From the NCBI GenBank assembly GCA_017557715.1, contig JAFYYE010000248.1, positions 1 through 7,034 on the forward strand: a stretch of DNA of 7,034 bases. Reading direction: 5' to 3'. A program made the translations under genes and the position numbers. The notes below the pieces were generated by a model. That model was given only the letters and a program-made list of their open reading frames with translations, was not told the origin of the DNA and did not search any database. Positions 1 to 5,889 of this stretch are shown piece by piece; position 1 is the first letter of the stretch; every line of letters begins with the position of its first letter. The stretch comes from Pseudobutyrivibrio sp. GTDB lineage: Bacteria; Bacillota; Clostridia; Lachnospirales; Lachnospiraceae.

Positions 1-387
1 TAAATCAACACAAGTTTCTATGTCTTTTGGTTTTACCAACTTGCTGGACATTTCAAGTGATTCTACATTTTTCCATGTTACCCGCTTAATAACATCCGCC
101 GTGGACTGTCCTGGATCAATGTCCTGCATAGACACCACCTGACTCTCCTTCATTAACGCCAATTCGTAAACTAGTGCGCTTTGGAATTCCTTATAGCCGT
201 CGAAATCCAGCTTTCTACAAAGACGATAAACTGTAGCCTGTGATGAATATGTCAGCTGTGCTACCTCTTTAAGTCCCTTACCTACAAGCTGTTCTGGATT
301 AGTATTTAGATACCTGATAAAATCCAGTTCGCTTGGAGTAGCATAACTTTCATAGTTTTTTATTCGTAAGAATAACCCTTTCTCCAT
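1..387 (-). CDS. RpiR-family transcription regulator, N-terminal part (cut by window edge)
   Basis: Reading leftward from ATG at 387, 129 codons stay open to the window edge, so the gene is 3'-truncated. The visible part matches the N-terminal DNA-binding domain of the RpiR/MurR family. Residues about 38-72 form the helix-turn-helix, with the family pattern of a small helix (LKEVAQ), a turn, then SSQATVYRLCRKLDFDGYKE and a following FQSAL. The usual 'LGF' after the recognition helix is LDF here. Residues about 75-129 are linker and the start of the effector half; the SIS sugar-phosphate-binding domain expected in this family would lie outside the window. The start is fixed by a GGAG at 396-399, six bases upstream; an ATG just before it hits a stop after two codons. 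The gene diverges from nagBA. Members of this family commonly control neighbouring amino-sugar genes in response to sugar phosphates, so it probably regulates nagBA; that link is inference. Confidence 0.88.
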   Translation of the reverse strand, partial: MEKGLFLRIKNYESYATPSELDFIRYLNTNPEQLVGKGLKEVAQLTYSSQATVYRLCRKLDFDGYKEFQSALVYELALMKESQVVSMQDIDPGQSTADVIKRVTWKNVESLEMSSKLVKPKDIETCVDL

Positions 388-441
388 CTCTATATCTCCA
401 TTATATTATTTGATAGTTTTTCTTCAATTATTATATATCAT

Positions 442-460
442 TATGAAATTATTTTTCATA
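442..460. promoter_or_regulatory. Inverted repeat in the rpiR-nagB divergent spacer, candidate operator
   Basis: Perfect 7-bp arms TATGAAA and TTTCATA are separated by five bases (TTATT). The repeat lies between the divergent regulator and nagB. It covers the expected -35 position of the weak leftward promoter candidate (-10 TATAAT at 430-435) and lies just upstream of the rightward candidate. Its size suits a dimeric helix-turn-helix protein such as the RpiR regulator next to it. In an AT-rich spacer such a repeat could also arise by chance, so operator function is inferred from position and symmetry only. Confidence 0.4.
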
Positions 461-472
461 TTTTGAAAATAT
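458..472. promoter_or_regulatory. Second palindrome in the divergent spacer, candidate operator half
   Basis: ATATTTT and AAAATAT are perfect 7-bp arms around a single central G (465). The palindrome overlaps the end of the repeat at 442-460 and contains the TTGAAA (463-468) that is the best -35 candidate for nagB. A protein bound here would block that promoter. It is only A/T apart from the centre, so confidence is low. Confidence 0.3.
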
Positions 473-506
473 TATTCATAGATTTATTAATTATTTGAAC
501 TATAAT
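463..506 (+). promoter_or_regulatory. Probable nagBA promoter region
   Basis: Two overlapping sigma-A-type possibilities are visible. The first is TTGAAA at 463-468 with TATTAA at 485-490 (16-bp spacer). The second is a perfect -10 TATAAT at 501-506 whose -35 position holds no good match. Either would give a leader of roughly 25 to 45 bases before the nagB ATG at 540. Which one is used cannot be decided by eye. Confidence 0.35.
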
Positions 507-539
507 AAAATTGATATTGAAAATCTGGAGGAAACTTCT

Positions 540-1304
540 ATGAGAATCTATAAAGCCAAGGATTACAATGATCTTAGTCGAAAGGCTGCAAACATTATCT
601 CAGCACAAATTATTATGAAGCCAGATGCTGTCATTGGACTAGCTACAGGTGAGTCACCTATAGGCACCTATAAGCAGCTGATTGACTGGTACAATAAGGG
701 TGATTTGGACTTTTCGGAAATACGAAGTGTAAATCTGGATGAGTATAAAGGGCTTTCAGCTGATAATCCACAGAGCTACGCCTATTATATGCATACAAAT
801 CTTTTTGACTCTGTAAATATACCACCTGAGAATATTAATATCCCTAATGGTTTAGAATTTGATGCAGCAACCGAATGTGCCAGATATGATACTGTTCTTC
901 AAAAGCTTGGAGGCATAGATTTACAGCTTCTTGGTATAGGTGGAAATGGACACATTGGATTTAATGAGCCTGGTAACAATTTTGATAAGAGTACTCACTG
1001 TGTTGCTCTTACAGAAAATACCATTAAAGCTAATTCCAGATTTTTTGATTCAATAGATGAAGTGCCAAAATTCGCATATACGATGGGAATAAAAAACATC
1101 ATGCAGGCTAAAAGCATTCTTTTGATTGCATCAGGTAAAGCAAAGGCACAGGCTATGTATGATTCCTTCTATGGACCTATCACTCCTTCCTGCCCTGGTT
1201 CTATTCTTCAGCTTCACAACAACGTGACCGTGGTTGCAGATGAGGCTGCACTTGCTTTAATATTAGAGAAACATAAAATCACCTCTGGAGGTCATGTTCT
1301 ATGA
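540..1304 (+). CDS. nagB: Glucosamine-6-phosphate deaminase NagB
   Basis: Cytoplasmic enzyme converting glucosamine-6-phosphate to fructose-6-phosphate and ammonia, the last step of N-acetylglucosamine breakdown before glycolysis. The 254-residue length is normal for the short Firmicutes form. Visible motifs in order are: phosphate-loop GLATGESPIGTYKQL (33-47); VNLDEYKGL (64-72), whose D67 corresponds to the general base D72 of E. coli NagB; GIGGNGHIGFNEPG (132-145), with H138 and E143 matching catalytic H143 and E148; and ANSRFFD (164-170). N136 replaces E. coli D141, as I recall for Bacillus NagB. The start is ATG at 540, placed eight bases after GGAGG (527-531). An upstream in-frame TTG at 495 would put that ribosome site inside the gene and add 15 residues the family lacks. 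The stop overlaps the nagA start (ATGA), showing a translationally coupled operon. Confidence 0.96.
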   Translation: MRIYKAKDYNDLSRKAANIISAQIIMKPDAVIGLATGESPIGTYKQLIDWYNKGDLDFSEIRSVNLDEYKGLSADNPQSYAYYMHTNLFDSVNIPPENINIPNGLEFDAATECARYDTVLQKLGGIDLQLLGIGGNGHIGFNEPGNNFDKSTHCVALTENTIKANSRFFDSIDEVPKFAYTMGIKNIMQAKSILLIASGKAKAQAMYDSFYGPITPSCPGSILQLHNNVTVVADEAALALILEKHKITSGGHVL

Positions 1305-2407
1305 TCATAAAAAATGGAAATGTTTTCTGCGATGATGGTCGCTTTCAGATAAAAGATTTGCTTATAGCTGATGGACGAATTACTGAAGATTATGCTGCTG
1401 CAAGTTCCGATGGAAGAGTCTATGATGCAAATCGTAAATACGTTATTCCAGGTCTTGTAGATATTCACTCTCATGGTGCTGTGGGGCATGATTTTTGTGA
1501 TGCAGATTCGGAAGGACTAAAAGAAATTCTTAAGTATGAAAAGAGTTGTGGTATCACCAGCTACTGCCCTACATCTATGACACTTTCAAAAGAAATGCTT
1601 TTGGAGATTTTTAAATCTGCTACCGAAATACAGCCTTCAACTGAGCTTGCCCACATAGCAGGCATAAATATGGAAGGTCCTTTTATTGCTGACAGCAAAA
1701 AAGGGGCTCAGAATGGCAAATATATTTCAAAGCCTGATGTGGAAATGTTTGAGGATATTTACAAAGCCTCTGGAAATCTTATTAAGCTTGTGACTCTTGC
1801 ACCAGAGGTAGATGGTTCTGATAAATTTATAGAAAAGCTTCATGATAAGGTTGCTATCTCAGTAGGTCACACTGATGCCAACTATGACCAGACTACAGCT
1901 GCATTTAAAGCTGGCGCAAACCATGTTACTCATCTGTGTAATGCCATGCCACCATTCCATCACCGTGACCCTGGTGTATATGGAGCAGCCGCCGATAACA
2001 AGAATGTATTTGTAGAACTAATCTGCGATGGTATTCATATTCATCCTGCTATGGTTCGAACCATCTTCAAGCTCTTTGGCGCAGACCGCATATGTCTTAT
2101 CAGCGATTCCATGGAAGCTACAGGAATGCCTGATGGTGACTACGAGCTGGGAAAACAGCATGTAATTAAGAAAGGCCACCATGCAACTCTTGAAGATGGA
2201 ACTTTAGCTGGCTCAGCAACCAATCTATTTGACTGCATGAGAAAAGCCATTGAGTTTGGAATTCCTGCTTGTGATGCAATCAAATCAGCCACATCCACTC
2301 CAGCAAAAGGTATTGGACTTTACCCTGAAATTGGAAGCCTAGAGCCTGGTGCCAGAGCGGATGTATTGATTCTAGATGACAATTTTAATTTAGAGAAAAT
2401 TATTTAA
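1301..2407 (+). CDS. nagA: N-acetylglucosamine-6-phosphate deacetylase NagA
   Basis: Cytoplasmic metal-dependent amidohydrolase removing acetate from N-acetylglucosamine-6-phosphate to give glucosamine-6-phosphate, the substrate of NagB encoded just before it. At 368 residues it is close to usual NagA length. The metal and catalytic set can be read in order: H56 and H58 in VDIHSHGAVG; E125 in NMEGPFI; H190 in SVGHTD; H211 in VTHLCNAMPPFHHRDPG; H246 in DGIHIHPA, a substrate-side histidine; and catalytic D269 in CLISDSMEATG. The HxH pair places it with the Bacillus-like rather than the E. coli-like metal site. The short N- and C-terminal beta segments (MIIKNGNVF..., and ...GARADVLILDD) form the composite sandwich domain of the superfamily. 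GGAGG at 1287-1291 lies inside the end of nagB, nine bases before the ATG, which itself overlaps the nagB stop by four bases. A terminator follows 21 bases after the stop. Confidence 0.96.
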   Translation: MIIKNGNVFCDDGRFQIKDLLIADGRITEDYAAASSDGRVYDANRKYVIPGLVDIHSHGAVGHDFCDADSEGLKEILKYEKSCGITSYCPTSMTLSKEMLLEIFKSATEIQPSTELAHIAGINMEGPFIADSKKGAQNGKYISKPDVEMFEDIYKASGNLIKLVTLAPEVDGSDKFIEKLHDKVAISVGHTDANYDQTTAAFKAGANHVTHLCNAMPPFHHRDPGVYGAAADNKNVFVELICDGIHIHPAMVRTIFKLFGADRICLISDSMEATGMPDGDYELGKQHVIKKGHHATLEDGTLAGSATNLFDCMRKAIEFGIPACDAIKSATSTPAKGIGLYPEIGSLEPGARADVLILDDNFNLEKII

Positions 2408-2428
2408 ATAATTTGTCCATAAATGATT

Positions 2429-2459
2429 AAAGAGGGAGACTATACTAATCTCCCTCTTT
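2429..2459. terminator. Intrinsic terminator after nagBA, probably bidirectional
   Basis: A perfect 11-bp stem (AAAGAGGGAGA / TCTCCCTCTTT) encloses a nine-base loop. Rightward it is followed by C, TTAA and TTT. Leftward the stem ends in UUU followed by AAUCAUUUAU. It sits between the converging nagBA operon and the lipoprotein gene, 21 bases after the nagA stop and 65 bases after the lipoprotein stop. The U-tracts are imperfect on both sides, so efficiency in each direction is uncertain. Confidence 0.82.
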
Positions 2460-2524
2460 CTTAATTTGATTTACTCTTCATTCAAAGCATTGATTTTATC
2501 TTTTAGACATGTGTTAATATATTA

Positions 2525-4120
2525 TTATCCTGCATACCAAAGCATTTCAAATAAATCGTAGCAATTTACTCCATTGTATTCCAAGTCATCTATATAACCA
2601 AATCCATTAGAATCTTCCAAGTGGAAACGAACAATGCGACCATCTGGTATGGTGCAATCCACATCATTCTCACCGTTTGTACGGATGAGTCTATAGCTGG
2701 TCTTTGCCGGAAGTGTGACTGTCTCACCAGTCTCTGTACCATCAACCTCTACTACAGGAACAGTTATCTCCACCTTAGAAACCAAATCCCATTCCTTAGG
2801 AATAACTGCAGTATAGTACTCCTCAATTGGATTGAATGTGCCATTATCTGTAAGTTCATAACGTCTACTACCATCAAATGAACAGAGTAAATTGAACTTG
2901 CTGGAAAGGGCAATGCTAGCAGGGTCAGAAGGTACATTTTCATAATAATCCTGTGTAGTACCAGTGGAACCTGCTCCATAATTCTCACTTGGAACTTGCT
3001 CTAGCTTTCCATTTAGGGAAATAACATATGCACTACGCCAGTCACTCTCTCCAGTGGTCATTACCATGAGAAATTCCTTTCCATCAGCTAAGTGCATCAA
3101 ATAAGCTTTTACAGCAAATACATATAGTTCTGGAATAGTCACTTCATCACCATCTTTATCTACTGTCAGTGACTGAATGTGTGAATAATCATAAGCTTCT
3201 GGATCATAGTTTGGTGTAAAGGTAATTCCCTCTGCCTCTAGCACAGAATCGATACGCTCTGACTCAGAAAAATACAATGGAACACCCATAATATATCCCT
3301 CATTGGCATCAGGAGCATAATTCGCATTTACGAATCCACTGTTATATGGTAAATCAACGGACATCACTCCTATTGCATAAGCTGAAATATCATAAGCATA
3401 GTAAAAGGTAACTCCAGAAGAACTAAGTGTCCACTTAAAATCCTTTAAAGTCATTTCAGCTAATGTCTTATCCAAATCTATGAAATTCTCAGAAGTGTAT
3501 TTGGCTAACAAAGCATTAGCCAAATCTTTCTTAAAGGCAGCCTCGTCAGTAATTACATCCTCAAGCTGGATTTCCTTACCTGCCTGAACATCGAAGTTAT
3601 ATCCTTTATAACTTGTAAATCCATGGGCTCCTGCTGTGTACTCTGTAAGCTGATCCACATAACTTACAACCTTCTGATCTGCCCTTCTAAGGAATAAATC
3701 AGACTCCATCACAAAGGTGTGGTTCTCATTTTCACTGCGCATTCTCTTACTATCTTCCAAATCCTGCTTGCGGAGTGCCTCGTAGTTGTCATTTCGAGAG
3801 TTCATCACACTCTTAAATGTATCTGCAAATGCAGGATATGCCTCTACTGTCATAGACGAAAGTGTAAAGCTGTCATAGTGTCCTATTAAATATGGCTCCT
3901 CATATTCACCATCTGACCAAGCGTCCTCATAAGTATAATTTACCTGAGCATAGAGCTCTGGTCGCACACCTAATGTAACCTCTCCTGCAGTCTCCTGCAC
4001 CTGTGTAGCACTACTGTCATCCTGCGCCATATCTGCATTATCATTTACATCCTTGAGCTTGCATCCGGACAGCATAAGGATTGCACAGCCAAATGCTACA
4101 ATAGCTTTTATCTTTTTCAT
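2525..4120 (-). CDS. Lipoprotein with RsiV/PdaC-like (DUF4163/DUF3298) region
   Basis: 531-residue exported lipoprotein. Residues 1-16 are a short basic then hydrophobic signal peptide, followed by lipobox LSGC with the lipidated cysteine at 20. Residues 21-50 form an acidic, Ser/Gln/Asp-rich linker typical of a surface tether. Residues about 75-190 resemble the DUF4163 (PdaC/SigV) domain, with the family-like YTAGAHGFTSYKGYNFD (161-177), then GKEIQLEDVI. Residues about 190-262 resemble DUF3298, with the closing signature FYYAYDISAYAIGVMSVDLPY. The remaining 270 residues (about 263-531) are not recognised; the last 70 (LPAKTSYRLIRTNGEND...) could be a small SH3-like beta domain. In known proteins this module occurs in the anti-sigma factor RsiV and the deacetylase PdaC, but no membrane-spanning anti-sigma segment or deacetylase motif is visible here. 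Start ATG has AAGGAG at 4127-4132, six bases upstream. It has its own promoter (4186-4214) and is probably monocistronic. Confidence 0.8.
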   Translation of the reverse strand: MKKIKAIVAFGCAILMLSGCKLKDVNDNADMAQDDSSATQVQETAGEVTLGVRPELYAQVNYTYEDAWSDGEYEEPYLIGHYDSFTLSSMTVEAYPAFADTFKSVMNSRNDNYEALRKQDLEDSKRMRSENENHTFVMESDLFLRRADQKVVSYVDQLTEYTAGAHGFTSYKGYNFDVQAGKEIQLEDVITDEAAFKKDLANALLAKYTSENFIDLDKTLAEMTLKDFKWTLSSSGVTFYYAYDISAYAIGVMSVDLPYNSGFVNANYAPDANEGYIMGVPLYFSESERIDSVLEAEGITFTPNYDPEAYDYSHIQSLTVDKDGDEVTIPELYVFAVKAYLMHLADGKEFLMVMTTGESDWRSAYVISLNGKLEQVPSENYGAGSTGTTQDYYENVPSDPASIALSSKFNLLCSFDGSRRYELTDNGTFNPIEEYYTAVIPKEWDLVSKVEITVPVVEVDGTETGETVTLPAKTSYRLIRTNGENDVDCTIPDGRIVRFHLEDSNGFGYIDDLEYNGVNCYDLFEMLWYAG

Positions 4121-4185
4121 ATGCCTCTCCTTGTTAAGCTACATTTCCACTGAAAGAAACGCCTCATTTTAATCTCCAATGTAGA

Positions 4186-4214
4186 ATTATATCATAAAAA
4201 AATGAGGTGCTCAA
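4186..4214 (-). promoter_or_regulatory. Sigma-A promoter of the lipoprotein gene
   Basis: Read leftward: TTGAGC (-35, 4214-4209), a spacer of exactly 17 bases, then a perfect TATAAT (-10, 4191-4186) preceded by TGA, which makes an extended -10. The predicted transcript start is near 4179-4180, giving a leader of about 59 bases with a good ribosome site. The -35 hexamer lies inside the terminator hairpin of the upstream ATPase gene. A 7-bp inverted repeat (CTACATT at 4139-4145, AATGTAG at 4178-4184) spans the start site and leader. Confidence 0.72.
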
Positions 4215-4227
4215 AAAGAACACCTCA
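4196..4227 (-). terminator. Intrinsic terminator of the ABC transporter operon
   Basis: On the leftward transcript, UGAGGUGUUC pairs with GAGCACCUCA (ten pairs including one G-U), with a UUUUU loop, followed directly by seven U residues (4202-4196). It starts 14 bases after the ATPase stop codon. This is a textbook Rho-independent terminator and separates the transporter operon from the lipoprotein gene. Confidence 0.9.
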
Positions 4228-4241
4228 AAGAGAAGATTATA

Positions 4242-5888
4242 TTAGATTTCCAAGCTTCCTGCGCAGATAAGTCTGCCTGATTTTCTATCAAACAGCAGTA
4301 TATCTTTTCCTGCAATATTTATTTTTTCCTTTTGTCCAATCTGATATATTACTCCACCAAAAATTACACTTGTAAGAAGATATTCGCCTATACGAAGCTT
4401 AAGAGTAGATTCCATTCCTGTAGGCATGGCACCATATACCTCAGTGTCCACTGAACCATTGTCATCAATATTGATAGCCTCTGGTCTGATACCAAGAACA
4501 AAGTCCTCATCGGTAATCACAGGATCCTCAAGGATGCTCTCATCCACCTCTTCAACCTTCTGCACGTGATATCTGAATACCTCGTCCTTATTGCTCTTTT
4601 CCACTGCCCCCTTCTTTGCCAAGCGTGCCTTTTCTGCCTCTGCTTTTTCTGCCAAGCTTTGGTCTCTTACATGTCTCCATGCATTCATGTCAAGTGGATA
4701 CTCTGGAACAAATTTGGCCTTTACATCTCCGAGAATTGTCAGTGCCACCTTACCATCAGCATCCTGCAACCCCTTAGCATCCACAAAATTCATAGATGGA
4801 TTTCCTACGAAATCAGCAACAAATAAATTTGATGGACGGTTATAAACAGTAAGAGGTGGTGCGTACTGCTGCAATACACCATTATTAACAAGACAAATCT
4901 TTGTAGCAAGAGTCATGGCCTCCATCTGATCATGGGTAACATATACAAAGGTACTACCTGTTTCAAGGTGAAGTCTCTGAAGCTCATATCTCATTTCAAG
5001 ACGAAGCTTAGCATCAAGGTTTGAAAGTGGCTCATCCATGAAAAGAACCTGTGGCTCTGGAGCAAGAGTACGTGCAATAGCAACTCTCTGCTGCTGACCA
5101 CCTGAAAGCTCTGCTGGATATCTATCCATGAACATTCCGATTTTTACAATTCTTGAGCAGGCTCTCACTCTGGAATCAATTTCTTCCTTTGTAAGCTTTC
5201 TCTTTGAGACAACTACATTTCCGTCCTTTAATACTTCGAACTTTTCATTTAAACTCTTACCCTCTGATGCAAGATTCTTCTTGATAGTCTCAAGCTCACC
5301 TTCATATTTAATGACAAAATTAGAAGCTGTTTCATCAGCATTTGAAGCTGTATGAACACCAAGTTCCATCAACTCTTTTGCTGAATAAATTGACATTGTG
5401 TATGTATCAATTAGCTTTACCAACGCCTTGTTGTCATCCAGCTTTCCGTTTTTATCACGACACTCTCCAACAACCTCTTTTATCTTTGCTCCTGATTTAA
5501 GAGCTCTAAGAATATCTGAAATCTGCTTAGCCTTTACATCAACAGCAGGCATTTCCTCATCAATATTTTTTAGACCGAAAGAGATATTTTCATAAACAGT
5601 CATGTTTGGCCAAAGAGCATAATTCTGAAAAAGGAAGCCTACCCTTCTCTTATTGGCTGGAACATTGATTCCAGCATTGCTATCAAATACCACTTTGTCA
5701 CCGATTGTGATGCGCCCCTCTGTAGGAGTTTCAAGACCAGCTATCATTCTAAGGATTGTAGTCTTTCCACAACCAGATGGTCCAAGCAATGTTATAAATG
5801 AATTGTCAGGGATATCAAGGCTAACATTATCTACACCGAAAAACTTTCCCCAACGCTTTGTTATATTCTCCAATTTGATTTCTGGCAT
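4242..5888 (-). CDS. ABC transporter ATPase, MalK/FbpC-like, with two large insertions
   Basis: 548-residue cytoplasmic ATPase driving the permease encoded just upstream. All nucleotide-binding motifs are intact: Walker A GPSGCGKT (36-43), Q-loop Q88 in LFQNYALWPNMTVYENI, signature LSGGQQQ (261-267), Walker B VLFMDEP with catalytic E286, D-loop SNLD (289-292) and H319. The C-terminal third is a TOBE/OB-type regulatory domain, with LGIRPEAI (465-472) as landmark. Relatives are about 350-370 residues. The excess comes from an insertion at about 108-231, between the SFGLK segment after the Q-loop and LTKEEIDSRV before the signature, and from a charged insertion at about 400-457. Both are in frame and Lys/Glu-rich, and I do not recognise a domain in them. 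The start is ATG at 5888 with GGAGG eight bases upstream (5901-5897). An earlier in-frame TTG at 5903 lies on that site. Its ATG falls one base after the permease stop. Substrate class (iron, sugar phosphate, polyamine, other) cannot be assigned. Confidence 0.9.
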   Translation of the reverse strand: MPEIKLENITKRWGKFFGVDNVSLDIPDNSFITLLGPSGCGKTTILRMIAGLETPTEGRITIGDKVVFDSNAGINVPANKRRVGFLFQNYALWPNMTVYENISFGLKNIDEEMPAVDVKAKQISDILRALKSGAKIKEVVGECRDKNGKLDDNKALVKLIDTYTMSIYSAKELMELGVHTASNADETASNFVIKYEGELETIKKNLASEGKSLNEKFEVLKDGNVVVSKRKLTKEEIDSRVRACSRIVKIGMFMDRYPAELSGGQQQRVAIARTLAPEPQVLFMDEPLSNLDAKLRLEMRYELQRLHLETGSTFVYVTHDQMEAMTLATKICLVNNGVLQQYAPPLTVYNRPSNLFVADFVGNPSMNFVDAKGLQDADGKVALTILGDVKAKFVPEYPLDMNAWRHVRDQSLAEKAEAEKARLAKKGAVEKSNKDEVFRYHVQKVEEVDESILEDPVITDEDFVLGIRPEAINIDDNGSVDTEVYGAMPTGMESTLKLRIGEYLLTSVIFGGVIYQIGQKEKINIAGKDILLFDRKSGRLICAGSLEI

Positions 5889-5889
5889 T

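Noticed and set aside
495..539. Upstream in-frame TTG as start of nagB
   Set aside because: It would place the strong GGAGG (527-531) inside the gene and has no ribosome site of its own. The promoter -10 candidate also lies just inside this stretch. ATG at 540 gives the normal NagB N-terminus.
945..947. Asn136 in NagB where E. coli has catalytic Asp141
   Set aside because: As far as I recall, Bacillus-type NagB also has Asn here (GIGRNGHIGFNEPG), so it is a lineage feature and not a lost active site.
1292..1489. Small leftward open frame across the nagB-nagA junction
   Set aside because: Antisense shadow of two confidently identified genes, with no recognisable protein and no convincing ribosome site noted.
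2471..2524. Sixteen open codons (reading ...CLKDKINALNEE, then stop) directly after the tandem TAA TAA of the lipoprotein gene, in the same frame
   Set aside because: It could be a relic of a longer C-terminus or of another gene, but a run this short occurs easily by chance and nothing else supports it.
2621..2988. Open frames overlapping the lipoprotein gene in other frames (2621-2881 and 2764-2988)
   Set aside because: The lipoprotein frame is continuous with signal peptide, lipobox and conserved domain motifs; these are shadows.
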